64,000 bases of DNA from Diadema setosum (taxonomy: Eukaryota; Echinodermata; Echinoidea; Diadematoida; Diadematidae). A model generated the notes under the pieces. It made no database searches, had not been told where the DNA came from, and was given only the letters and a program-made list of their open reading frames with translations. Below are positions 1-10,232 of the stretch, in pieces. The stretch's first letter is position 1; the number at the start of each line of letters is the position of its first letter. Location: NCBI GenBank assembly GCA_033980235.1, contig CM067069.1, positions 951,501-1,015,500 on the forward strand, written 5' to 3'. A program made the translations under genes and the position numbers.

Positions 1-593
1 CGTTTACTGTAGAGGACACGTACGTTGCCCGTACTTAGGGTGAATCCGTAGCCCGAACGCAGCGAAGGTTCCTCGTGTCCTAAAAGTGCCGGCGTGTCTG
101 CGTTCTCCAAAATCCGTACAGAGGCGATATTTATACTAGTACTACGTACGGATCCCCCAATTTTGCCCACGTTCTTTCAAGTAGACAGCACACACTTGCA
201 AGTATAGCGAGTTGTGACCACGGCTTCTATGATACGAGTACAACATGGTTGCGTGTTACTGATTTTTTTTAATTAATCCCCATTACGTTGTACAAATTAG
301 CCGTCATTATGTCTTTGACTTGAAATATACTAATTTGGGAAATGCTACACATTTTTATTGACAATCCATTGCGTCTGATACATCCACTTATTCATTCTCA
401 TCCCATTAGAATGAATTGTATAAATATTCCACAAACTGTCATGATTCTCCGTGAACAGACAGATATATATTTATTCTATGTATCTTTATTGTTTTGTACA
501 CATTACAATGTATTCAAATTGGTTTTATGTAAAAATGTCTGCAATTCATCCTGCGGGCTGGCATGGATTTTTTTTTTAAATCAAATACTTTTC
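1..593. other. Unassigned sequence at window start
   Basis: No gene is supported here. Positions 1-130 contain several scattered CCGTA, CGTAC and ACGCAG motifs that resemble the terminal arrays of the element at 53809-56963, so this could be the truncated end of a related transposon. The rest is AT-rich and featureless. Confidence 0.4.
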
Positions 594-596
594 AGT

Positions 597-674
<78 letters not shown>

Positions 675-688
675 GTCAATCAATCAAT
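594..688. repeat. (TCAA)n microsatellite
   Basis: Over 20 nearly perfect repeats of the tetranucleotide TCAA, with one G variant near each end. In one + frame it reads as a Q-S-I-N periodic peptide, which is an artefact of the repeat and not a gene. A CT-rich tract follows immediately. Confidence 0.95.
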
Positions 689-1529
689 ATATTGTTTTTT
701 TTCTCTCTCTCTCATGGATTGAAAAAAAAAAACCCGAATGTGATTAAAACCATACTTTGTGCAGACTTTGACCAAGATCTTTGATTTGAAAGAAGCAGCT
801 AAAAGAAAAACAAACAACTATCGTAATAGACTCAAAGCAGGCCTATATACGGTGCACACAAACAAGAAGCGATTTCTCTTTGATTCCAGCAGTGAAACGT
901 ACTGATTCAAGATGACTGCGTCGGCAAGTCCCAGCATCAATCGCCTCACATAAGGAATCTTGATGACGCACAAGGGAACACTCTATGGCTGCTTCGCAGT
1001 GCTCAATATGGCGCTGCTGGTTATCAAAACAAGGGCACAATTTTCTTGATATCGATAAGTCGTCGTCATTGTTATTAAGATTATTGTTATCAATAATGAA
1101 ATGTAATTATCAGGAAACAAATCTTAAGCGCTATCTTCCGCTTAATGTGTCCAATACTTCGGCCAAGGAAAGAACAGAAGGAATGTCAAATAAAGATTTG
1201 ACATACTGTATAATTCAGATAATGGGTGCAATGGGCCCGCAGTGAGAGAAATGCATCCTGTATTGTTTGCATCAGAGTATAGGCGAAAAAAAAACTTTGG
1301 CTATCCTAAGAATGATTATTTTCTGGACCGTATTGAGGCCGACATTGCCCGAAATTCGATCAGTCATTGTTTTCATTCCTCTCGGTATCAGACCCAGAGG
1401 TTCGATAACAATTTTTTGGACTCGACATCCTACTACTTCCATTTCTGTGGATTCTTGCCCTTCTAGAGCTTTCCCATATAGCTTCCGCAGATGTATGGTA
1501 TCTCATGATGCAAACATGCCGATGTAACA
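689..1529. other. No feature seen
   Basis: Short open frames occur on both strands (for example 985-1245) but have no recognisable motif, start context or splice signal. I see nothing else. Confidence 0.5.
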
Positions 1530-2600
1530 TTAGTCGAGTAGAATTTTTATAGACCTGGAAAAGTTTTTAAGTACAAGGTTTTTTTGTTGATTCGTGTTCT
1601 AGAAGGGTATTGGAGTAAATTCAGCTTGGTTGCCACCTGGGCAACCTTGGGCAACTTTTTTTATTAGCCTAATTAGCATAATTACGTAATTACCATATAT
1701 GAAATATGTAATATATTACTAATTTTGATACAAGGAACCAGAAAGCATGAGAAATGAAACTTTTTGGGGGTTTTCTATATCGAGGAATCCATTCATAACA
1801 TTAATTTTCAATTTCAAATGATGTAAGTGTCTTAAATACCATAATTAGCATAATGAGCGTATTTGCATACGTATAATAGTGAAGTATATGGTAATATATA
1901 CCATGGATATGACCTGAAGGCTGAAAATGCTGTTAAGCTGTTTAGTTGTTATTATTTCACTGCTGAAAGCCCGAAAACACAGGTATAATACAATTATTCC
2001 AGAGTTTTTTAAGACCAGGAATTCATTTGTAACACTGGTTTGTACTTCCAAACTATGTAACCGTCTTAGATATCATAATAAGCATAATTACATAATTAGC
2101 ATATTATGCATGTACATTGTACAATAGTCATATGTCATGTACTGTACACTTGCTGTATGAACTGGAAAAGTTGATATAAACAAGGTCTTTGTATATAGAT
2201 TGGGATTATAGATATGTTAGATGGGTACTAACCATGCAGTAAACTAATTAAGCTTGGTTGCCACTCTCTCATCCTTGGGTAATTATCTTTGATTAGACTA
2301 ATTAGCATGATGTTAGCTAATTAGAATATTTGCAATAAGCATGTTGCTATTCTTAATCCAGGAAGTCTGAAAACTCATGTAATATGACTTTTCGAGGTTT
2401 TTGAGATTTGTATTCAAGGATAGATAATACTTCGTTGCCACTTTGGCAACCTCAGGCAATCACAGCCTAGTAGCCTAATTAGCATAAAGATCTGATTACG
2501 TTGACAATAGAATATGTTGTTTACGCTTTATGTTGAAGAAAGCTTGAAAAGAATAACACATTTTCAAAGGTTTTCTATGAACAGGAATCAATTTGTGACG

Positions 2601-3029
2601 TCAGTTTTACGGGGGATGGCTGGGTTGGGAGGGAAAGGACATCCCCCTATAAAACAAAATATAGTTTTTCATTGTTGTATGATTGAAAATATATATATAA
2701 ATTATTACGGAAGGGAGGGAAATATTGGTGGCACAACAACATGTCACACATTCTGACAACAAAACAAATCATCAACACCACTGACATCAGACTTAAAGTA
2801 ACAAAAACTTTATTCTTCCCTCGCCTCAAGCGGCATCGTCCCAGTCTCAATCTATCTATTTTCCAACGAGGGCCGAACCGGCCACACTCACTTTGTACAA
2901 AATGATAATGCATATTCATAACAACATATATATATAAATTATTTATATTATAATAATAAACAATGTATAAACATATTATCCAACAACATCTCAAGATCAC
3001 ATTAAACGGCATCAAGTATCGTAAAATGG
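2601..3029. other. Unique centre of the foldback
   Basis: This segment separates the two inverted arms. It contains a GC-richer patch (2810-2905) and short AT runs. Short frames occur on both strands but none looks protein-like. It may be what remains of the element's internal region or an unrelated insertion. Confidence 0.4.
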
Positions 3030-3504
3030 ACTATCGGAAATATGCAAATAATCCCAATTATGATATTTAAGACACTTTGTACCATTTGGAAATATGTGAA
3101 ACCGATGTTACAATGAATTCCTCTTCATTTAAAACCTTGAAAAACATTTACTTTTTTGTTTTTAGACTTCCTGCTGTGAAATTAACTACATAGTAGACAT
3201 TATACTAATTTGCTGAATATGCTAATTAGGCTAATGGATAATAATCGCACTAGCTTACTTCAATACTCGTCTAAAACAAATAAAGCAATAAAAAGCCTTG
3301 TACTTAACAACTTTTTGAGATCATTCATATGGTGTATTTATTTATCTGCTTTACTTCTACTTTACTTTTGTTCACATGCAAATTAGGTCATTATGCTAAT
3401 TATGTTATTTAAAACACTTGCATCATTTGAAATTGGGAACTGGTGTTAGAAATGGATTCCTAGTAACAAGTTATAATTTGTGTGTTTTCAGGCTTCGTGT
3501 ATCA

Positions 3505-3910
3505 GAATTTAATATCCAGGCGTCCTGGATTAAGACTAGCAGGATACATATTATCAATTATCATCAATGTTCCATAAGCAACTGGAAGGAACAGTCTATT
3601 ATGCATAAATTGAGAATGGGAAATATTTCTTTGAATCATGATTTGTTTAGATTGAACATGCATGAAAATGGAATGTGTCCGAACTGTCCACAAATTTTTG
3701 AAACAGTCACTCATTTTCTATAGTGAATGTCCAAAGTATATAATAGAAAGAAGTATGTTATTAGCAGAAATCGATACCACTGACGTGCGTATATTTTGCT
3801 GTTGGGAGGAACTACTAACTCAAAGCATATGGGTGCTTTTGTTCAGTATGTCCAGAGGACAAAAAGATTTACTCAAACACATAATTTTACTAGATAAGTA
3901 TATATTTTGA
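3505..3910 (+). pseudogene. LINE ORF2 C-terminus, frameshifted
   Basis: The frame around 3511-3720 ends with CPNCPQIFETVTHFL and then a stop. The following residues ECPKY continue in another + frame (to 3910), so an indel near 3715 splits the sequence. The pattern C-x2-C ... H ... C close to the protein end is the C-terminal zinc-finger-like motif found after the reverse transcriptase, and in some clades the RNase H, of non-LTR retrotransposons. Upstream residues such as KLRMGNISLNHDLFRLNMHE agree with the segment that normally precedes that motif. The catalytic polymerase region is absent. The clade cannot be fixed without alignment; I-like, Nimb-like or L1/Tx1-like are all possible. Confidence 0.75.
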
Positions 3911-4350
3911 TTGAATTATTCTGCACATTGCACATAGCCCAGATGTTTGCTTTATATCTTAGCGTTATTTTGTTTTTCTAATTTCATGTACATTTGTGAT
4001 AAAATTCGCGTTAAATACTCAAGATTAATCACGAGCACCGATCGAGCCCCTCTCGTGTATTGGAGTGGCCTAGACAGGTGGACAGCCAATCACGGCCCCT
4101 CCTTGCCGAGAAGTCTGCTCAAGGTACCGAGCCGGGCTGGCCAGAAAATACGATCGTCGATTGGGCAACTCGAACCGAGGCCAGTGAGGGAGATTTAGTT
4201 GATTTGATGTGATATATTAATATTGAATTATTTGTAATAAAATGAAAATAATATAGGGTAAAATTTGGAAATTTAAAGAAATTTTATGAATATAGATATG
4301 GCGCAAATATTCCTCGAGGATTGATAAACGCCAAATAAAGTCAAATAACA

Positions 4351-4379
4351 ACGACAACAACAACAACAACAACAACAAC
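4351..4379 (+). repeat. (CAA)n LINE 3' tail
   Basis: A run of CAA trinucleotides with one GAC variant forms the last bases before the host repeat resumes. The same trinucleotide ends the SINE at 9816-10232. Confidence 0.85.
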
Positions 4380-5335
4380 GCTAATTAGGTTTAAATTATT
4401 ACGCTTATTAGGCTAATCGAAGATTATTTACCCAAGGCTGAGAGGATGGCAACCACCTTAATTAGTTTACTGCGTTGTTAGTACCCATCTAAAACACCAA
4501 TCTAGAAAGACCTTGTACGGACCAACTTTTCCAGGTCAATTATACAGTACATGGCATATGACACCATCTGCTAGACTGTTGTACACTACACATACATAAT
4601 ATGCTAATTATGTAATTATGCTAATTATGGTATTTAAGATAGTTGCATAGTTTGGATGTACAAACCGGTGTTACAAATTGATTCTTGGTCTTGAAAAGCC
4701 CTTGAAAATCGTATTATACCTGTGTTTTCGGGCTTTCTGCAGTGAAATTAACATCATATTGTTAATTAACAACATATTGCGCTAATTAGCTGGATAATTA
4801 TGCTAATGAGACTAATAAAAATGATATTCAAGGTTGCCAAGGTACCAAGCAGCTCAATTAACTTCAGTACCCATCTTAAGAATAAATCAACCACAACACC
4901 AAACCTTGGGCTTAACGGCATTTTCAGGTCATATCTATGGTATATGTACAAGTATTACCATATGCTTCACTATTATACAAATATGCAAATACCCTCATTA
5001 TGCTAATTACGGTATTTAAGACACTTACATTACTTGAAATTGAAAATTAATGTCATGAATGGATTCCTCGACATAGAAAACCCCTAAAAAGTTTTATTTC
5101 CTATGTTTTCTGGTTCCCTGTATTAAAATTAATAACGTATTACATATTTTATATATGCCAATTACGTAATTATGCTAATTAGGCTAATAAAAAAAGTTGC
5201 CCAAGGTTGCCCAGGTGGCAACCAAGCTAAATTTACTCCAATACCCCTCTAGAAAACGAATCAACAAAAAAACCTTGTACTTAAAAACTTTTCCAGGTCA
5301 TGTACATGGTCTATGACATCGTCTACTGGACTATT

Positions 5336-5554
5336 TAAAATTCATTTACTATGACTAAGCTACTCATTTCGAAATGCTATCATAGCTTGATAAGCATATC
5401 TATGCCCGACAAACAAAATGACACCAAAAAGGTATTGCCACCTCAGATGGTACCAATATCTGGCCTGGCCCATGGACTATAGTGGGATTCGATCTAACAA
5501 CTCTTCCAGGAGTTATTGAAAATATTTGCGCGTGTGTGTGTGTGTGTGTGTATG
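5336..5554 (+). repeat. Dispersed repeat X, copy 1, ending in (GT)n
   Basis: This stretch starts right after the foldback arm with TTCATTTACTATGACTAAGC and ends in CGCG(TG)n, where the assembly gap begins. Its first 120 bases recur in reverse at 11465-11613. Its last 100 bases recur directly at 13223-13330, where they also run into (GT)n. No coding capacity is apparent. It may be a MITE or SINE-like family that carries an internal GT array. Confidence 0.7.
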
Positions 5555-5754
5555 NNNNNNNNNNNNNNNNNNNNNNNNNNNNNNNNNNNNNNNNNNNNNN
5601 NNNNNNNNNNNNNNNNNNNNNNNNNNNNNNNNNNNNNNNNNNNNNNNNNNNNNNNNNNNNNNNNNNNNNNNNNNNNNNNNNNNNNNNNNNNNNNNNNNNN
5701 NNNNNNNNNNNNNNNNNNNNNNNNNNNNNNNNNNNNNNNNNNNNNNNNNNNNNN
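5555..5754. other. Assembly gap of 200 N
   Basis: Exactly 200 undetermined bases begin inside a GT microsatellite. The round number suggests an arbitrary or estimated gap size, so distances across this point may be wrong. Translations across it are meaningless. Confidence 0.98.
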
Positions 5755-6463
5755 GCGTGGTACGTGAGATTTAGGATTTCGTGCTCATTGTTGATTTGCA
5801 TGTGACGCAGTTAATTTTGCCGAGTGTAGTCGCACGGCGGTGACTGCTTGAGCTGCTGCCGCGCACGCTGCAGGCAGCAATGCGTTGTGTGTGCTGTGAC
5901 ATGCAACGCTACAGTGACGCGATTATATATACATGGGACCGACCTGTACGCTTTGCGTCATTTTTGACATCACCTTCTGGTTTTTTTTCCGACACAGCCA
6001 TGGCCGGGAATATTACGGTATGAAATTTAAAATGCAAGCAGATATTAATTTCGGTGTACTTTGTTTGAATGGCGCTTTGGTTCCGCAATCACACTTCGTG
6101 AATTTTAGGATGATTTTCGAGGCATATTTTTGGTAATTTTGCTCGCCAGGTTTTCGCTAACATTTCACATTTTATCATTGTCAAATCCTTTAATATGTTA
6201 TATGTGCATATTCGGACATGTTTTCAAATTCAAACTAACTCAATTTTTAATCCGAAAATAGGTTTCCTTAAATTGTTATTAGCTTGAGAAGTTGTTTACT
6301 TTTTCTCAACTACGTGAGTAGATGTTGTTTACTTTATGCAAATGAGGCTCGGCTGCCGATGGATTTCTGCGAGATAATTGGGGTGCTCCACCGCGCCTGC
6401 TGACACCAGTATCGGTACAATTTGCTTTCTTTCTAGGTCAGTGTGAATGGGCGTGTCTCATGG
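5755..6463. other. No feature seen
   Basis: A moderately GC-rich patch (5800-5930) is followed by AT-rich sequence. Nothing is recognised. Confidence 0.5.
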
Positions 6464-6669
6464 CAGGGGCGGATCCAGGAGTTCCGTAAAGGGGGGGGGG
6501 GGGGGGGCGCAAAGCAAAGGAGCATATTACGAAGTGACCGGTGTTGCGTTTTTGATAGGGGGATGGGGCAGTTTATATTTCTGGTACCACTTCGGGGTTT
6601 CATCAGCTTAAAAAAGAAAGAAAAATTCAAGGGGCACCCGGTGCGCCCCCTTCCCCTGGATCCGCCACT
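6464..6669. mobile_element. Short hAT-like MITE
   Basis: The left end reads CAGGGGCGGATCCAGG and the right end is close to its complement (CCTGGATCCGCCACTC), giving terminal inverted repeats of about 15 bp around a 205-bp body. TIRs beginning CAGGGGCGGATC are common among nonautonomous hAT transposons in animals. A G homopolymer of about 18 bases lies just inside the left TIR. I could not see a matching 8-bp target duplication, so the copy is diverged or the ends are slightly misplaced. There is no coding potential. Confidence 0.65.
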
Positions 6670-7110
6670 CTATTTTCAGTATGCGCACCTGTCGGCTGCT
6701 GTTTTTCTACCACTTATCTAATTGTTTTGATACCATAGGTGTAACAGATCATTCAGTGGAGTATAGCCTACACGTTTTCATCATGTTTTAAGAAGTTTTT
6801 GTTTCGATTTGTTTCGTTTCAGTTTTTTGTTGTTTTTTCGAACCCTGAGCATTCTTAGACTATGACTGGTGATTTTTTCCTATAATCCCCTTTTGGGATG
6901 TGTTCCATCCCCAGATGCTGAACCTTGTTTTATCATCCGCCCAATGCTTTTTAGTGGTTTTGCCCTTTTTCGATAGTGTTGAATCAGAATTTGGATGATG
7001 CAACTCCTGCGTCCTTGGAGCGTATTGAGATATTTAGAATACCCGCCTAAAATGAAATTCTCATTTAGAAGATAGTGGTTCTTATTCCCTCTCAAGGGTA
7101 TACAGAATCT
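6670..7110. other. No feature seen
   Basis: Plain AT-rich sequence. No frame or repeat is supported. Confidence 0.5.
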
Positions 7111-7122
7111 GAAATTCCATTA

Positions 7123-7201
7123 ATAATGATGATGATGATGATGATGATGATGATAATGATAACAATAATATTGATAAATTATATAAATAATGATAATAAT
7201 G

Positions 7202-7244
<43 letters not shown>

Positions 7245-7260
7245 TAATAACAACAACAAC

Positions 7261-7299
<39 letters not shown>

Positions 7300-7300
7300 T
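7123..7300. repeat. (GAT)n and (AAT)n compound microsatellite
   Basis: A GAT tract (about 7125-7158) is followed by imperfect AAT repeats (about 7191-7299) with GAT and CAA interruptions. It leads into CACATTTATAAAGG. A similar AAT tract leads into GGACATTTATATTGCGCAG at 54783, so the tract probably belongs to a dispersed repeat family as its variable end. Confidence 0.9.
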
Positions 7301-7311
7301 CACATTTATAA

Positions 7312-7743
7312 AGGCCTACATTGACATACATGTAAAATGATGCTTTTATATCACTTTTCAAGGGTGCTGAATCCGAAATTCAGAAGATTATGCTCCAAAG
7401 GGATTCGAATTGTAGAATCAATCATTTGTATTTCATCCACATTTCATTTGAGCGAATTTGTCAAATCAGCAAGAATGTGTCCAAAATGACTTTAAAAGAT
7501 ATTCCAGTGCAGTTGACAGTTCATCTGAAAAGGAGTTTAAAAATTTTTAGCACAACAATGAAAATTTAAAATCGGACGAAAAAATCGAAAGTTATGACAT
7601 TTTGAAGTTTCGCTAATTTTTCAGGAAACAGTTCTTGAAGAGTCAATATGAATATGCAAATACATAATTATAGTGAAGTGATGATGTCATCCCCTCACAA
7701 CTTGCCATTTAATTACTCCCCAGTCTAAAATCTTGATATTTCT
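7312..7743. other. AT-rich unassigned sequence
   Basis: No gene is visible. A motif at about 7676-7701 (GATGATGTCATCCCCTCACAA) pairs imperfectly with TTGTGAGGTGACGACACCA in the tandem duplication just downstream. This suggests that the whole interval 7370-8060 is one decayed repeat with internal inverted segments. Confidence 0.4.
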
Positions 7744-8056
7744 AACTGATCATTATTCCAAAGTTGTTGTTTTTTAGGTTTTACACATAAATAATAGAAA
7801 CGTAGAATTTTCGTGATTTTGTGTGTATGTGTGTGTGTTTGTGCGTGTGTGTTTGCACAGCGGTGGAAAATTGTGAGGTGACGACACCATCAGCTCAACT
7901 AACTGATCATTAATCCAAAAGTTTTTTTTTTCTGTTTTACACATAAATAATAGAAACAGAATTTTCGTGATTTTTTTTTGTGTGTGCGTGTGTGCGTGCG
8001 TGTGTGTTTGCACAGCGGTTGAAAATTGTGAGGTGACGACACCAACAGCTCAACCA
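7744..8056. repeat. Tandem duplication, unit about 157 bp
   Basis: The unit starting AACTGATCATT at 7744 recurs at 7901. Both copies contain TTTTACACATAAATAATAG, a T run, a GT-rich segment, TTTGCACAGCGG and AAAATTGTGAGGTGACGACACCA, and both end near GCTCAAC. The copies differ mainly in homopolymer and GT length. This is a recent local duplication of noncoding sequence. Confidence 0.9.
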
Positions 8057-8534
8057 TTGGCATTATGTTCATATCAGCCATTTGAGAACTGTTTACTGAT
8101 TATTGGTGAGATGACTGTAGCAAAATGACACTTACAAAATATCCATGAAGATGGCGACCAAGGTGACTCCCGAGACGGGTCGTGACATGTGTGCATTCAT
8201 GTTTGTCATCTTGGTCATCATGAGTATCTCAAAGCGTATGTGGGGTGAAATATTGGGTGTCTGCTGTGCTTGCTTGGGCTACTCATGTACAGATAGCCTA
8301 ACTGTGCGTCACGCAATTTCGTTGTTGGTTGGTGATGGGGGTGATGCGTGGTTGCCAGGTGTGGGTGTGGATGGTGATAGGGTGATGGGTGTGTCTCTTT
8401 CTGCGATGGGTGTGTCGGCGGTGTTGCGGGAGGGGCGTTGCTGCACGTCCACTCATTGCGACTACCGGGGAGAATTCCGCCCGACCATCCGGGGGTTGCA
8501 TCTCTTTTATTGACTCTGGTTGTTCTGCATGAAT
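8057..8534. other. No supported gene
   Basis: A 122-codon open frame at 8145-8513 lies over GT/GGTG-rich sequence. It has no recognisable domain and no clear splice or start context. I treat it as chance. Confidence 0.4.
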
Positions 8535-9202
8535 GATTTTTGAGTGGCCTAGTCTTTCTTGCCAGTCGCTTTCTCTAAAGTTTGGAGAGGACGGTGTCCA
8601 AGACGGCACAATAGTAGGCCTGCGTTGGGTGATGTGAAAATAGGGAGCTTTAGATTTTAGTCGCGCGGACGTTCAAAGAGAAAAAAACATGATCTGAGCG
8701 TGCGCAGTAGCGCGGATCAAGTTACTGCGCACGCTCAGATCATGTTTTTTTTTCTCTTTGAACGTCCGCGCGTCTAAAATCTAAAGCTCCCTAATGGCTT
8801 ACGTGTAAAGACTTAACCCCTTATTGCCCGGATCAAGTGCCAACAATGTAGGTACAGAATAAGGAATTAACCTCCTCGAAACCACAACCCCAGACGTCAA
8901 GTGATTCTGTACACAACAAGTTGTGAATAGTGATTACAGTGATTTCTGAGTAGCCTAGTCTTTCTTGCCAGTCGCTTTCTTTAAAATCAAGAGAGGACAG
9001 TGTCCACAACAGCACACCCACATTAGGCCTATGTTGGGTGATGTGAAAATGACTTGCGTGTGAAGACTAAACCCCTTATTGCCCGGATCAAGTGCCCACA
9101 ATGTATACTGGTACAGAACAAGGAATTAACCCCCTCGAAACCACAATCTCAGAGTTCTATAGTGATTCTGTATACAGCAGATTGTGAATAGGGATTGCAA
9201 CT
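8535..9202. repeat. Direct duplication, two units of about 255 bp
   Basis: Copy 1 (8535-8940) and copy 2 (8941-9202) share GAGT(A/G)GCCTAGTCTTTCTTG, GTTGGGTGATGTGAAAA, CCCCTTATTGCCCGGATCAA and TTGTGAATAG. Copy 1 is longer only because a 153-bp hairpin MITE (8641-8793) is inserted after GATGTGAAAA. Copy 2 therefore preserves the unoccupied site. Confidence 0.9.
8641..8793. mobile_element. Near-perfect hairpin MITE, 153 bp
   Basis: The two arms (8641-8709 and 8723-8793) are near-perfect reverse complements around a 13-base loop. The ends read TAGGGAGCTTTAGAT and ATCTAAAGCTCCCTA. An empty homologous site lies 400 bp downstream in the second copy of the surrounding duplication. The bases at the junction are compatible with TA targeting, but one or two bases are ambiguous. 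A transcript through it would form a roughly 70-bp stem. Confidence 0.9.
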
Positions 9203-9815
9203 CTAAATACACCTGTTAGAAGTGGCCACCAGTCGCAGAAAAGGAACTTTGACATCAAGATATTCTTCCAGAATGGCGGAGGATTAAAGTTCAAAAGACT
9301 TTAGTGGACAAGGGGTTTTCTACTCGGATTACGTAAGAATACCCAGGTTTAGGGTCGAGGCTTTCTGCCCGTACCTATTCACTGCGCATTCGAGGCAAGG
9401 CAGGCATAGGCGCAAAATGTAAGAATATATACAAGAGTCACGCCCTATATGCGCATCCATACACTAAACACATACAATGCAAGACTCAAACTGCCTCTCT
9501 CTTAATTTCAATACTTATAGTGTAAGATTCAGCCTACACAATACCTCGCACAAAAAATGTACATATTAAGATGAGCCCACACAAGTTAATTAGAATGTAT
9601 ACTGTTCATGCGTGAATATCCTCTTAAAGACATAATCAAATATGTTTCCTTTTCCTGACACCGGTCATTCTCACACTGGTCAGTCTTTGACACATCATTT
9701 TCACTAAATATTAAGATTATAAATATTTGAGGAATACAGACAGAATTCATTTTCGCTCATTCAAGCATTTTTTTTTTAAAGGTAGGCTATGGAAATGCCC
9801 GTTACCGGCACAATC
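9203..9815. other. No feature seen
   Basis: Plain sequence without repeats or supported frames. Confidence 0.5.
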
Positions 9816-10156
9816 GGGCGGTGAGTTGGCTCAGTCGGTAGCGCGTCTGCCTCACGATCCTAAGGACCCGGGTTCGAACCCGAGTCTGGACTGAGCAATG
9901 TTGTGTGTAATCATACCGTCCCATTTAGCAAGAGGCAAAACGCTCTGTCCATCGGATAGGACATAAAATGGAGGTCCCGTGTATGAGAAAGTCACAACTC
10001 ATGCACGTAAAAGATCCCGCTTCATTCATTAATCGCAAAGAGCAGGGTGTTTAACCCGGTGAAGTGGTCCCACCTCACATCCAACTGGACCCCATGGAAG
10101 ACCAGCTTAGCGTAGCTGAATATGGGCTATCAAGCCATCTTCTCAGGTGGGAAATG

Positions 10157-10232
<76 letters not shown>
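9816..10232 (+). mobile_element. tRNA-derived SINE, copy 1, most intact
   Basis: The head (9816-9895) has the layout of a tRNA gene. It contains an A-box-like TGGCTCAGTCGG at 9827-9838 and a B box GGTTCGAACCC at 9871, which is the internal RNA polymerase III promoter. A body of about 260 bp follows, including CATGCACGTAAAAGATCCCG and a run ending near GGTGGGAAATG. The element ends in an uninterrupted (CAA)n tail from about 10158 to 10232. Reverse-strand relatives lie at 28500-28874 and 63650-63972. The central body recalls the conserved cores of deuterostome SINE superfamilies, but I cannot assign one by eye. A SINE of this kind depends on a partner LINE with a matching 3' end. Confidence 0.9.
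10158..10232 (+). repeat. (CAA)n SINE tail
   Basis: About 25 perfect CAA units, ending the SINE. The length and lack of interruption suggest a young insertion. Confidence 0.9.

Larger units (their letters stand above)
3496..4379 (+). mobile_element. 5'-truncated non-LTR retrotransposon (LINE) tail
   Basis: The host repeat breaks off near 3495 and resumes near 4380. Between these points lie a degraded coding end, a GC-richer 3' untranslated segment (about 4035-4195), an AT-rich stretch and a terminal (CAA)n run at 4351-4379. A coding tail followed by a simple-repeat 3' end in the same orientation is the signature of a LINE copied by target-primed reverse transcription and truncated at its 5' side. 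The insertion lies inside one arm of the foldback element and is therefore younger than that arm. Roughly 40 bp of the expected target repeat cannot be matched at the junction, so a small deletion may have accompanied insertion. Confidence 0.8.
1530..5335. mobile_element. Long foldback element with tandemly repeated arms
   Basis: The left arm (about 1530-2600) reappears as its reverse complement in the right part (about 3030-3495 and 4380-5335). Each arm is built of about three head-to-tail units of 340-400 bp. A typical unit carries a GGTTGCC...GGCAACC segment, runs of TAATTAGCATAATTA-like sequence, and a stretch near GGCTTTCTGCAGTGAAATTA. For example, 1548-1690 matches the complement of 5170-5310. 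This is the architecture of foldback transposons, whose terminal inverted repeats are themselves tandem arrays. No transposase frame is visible, so it is nonautonomous or dead. The right arm is interrupted by a LINE tail (3496-4379). The outer ends are diverged and no target duplication is visible. The superfamily is unknown. Confidence 0.8.

Noticed and set aside
342..784. Open frames rich in Q-S-I-N repeats
   Set aside because: They are translations of the TCAA microsatellite.
5400..5805. Frames of 80-130 codons across the N gap
   Set aside because: Most of each translation is undetermined bases.
7774..8081. Histidine/threonine-rich minus-strand frames
   Set aside because: Artefact of GT repeats in a tandem duplication.
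8145..8513. 122-codon + strand frame
   Set aside because: GT/GGTG-rich composition, no domain, no splice or start support; it lies beside a decayed repeat.
9816..9895. A functional tRNA gene
   Set aside because: It has A and B boxes but continues into a SINE body and CAA tail, and two diverged copies share that body.
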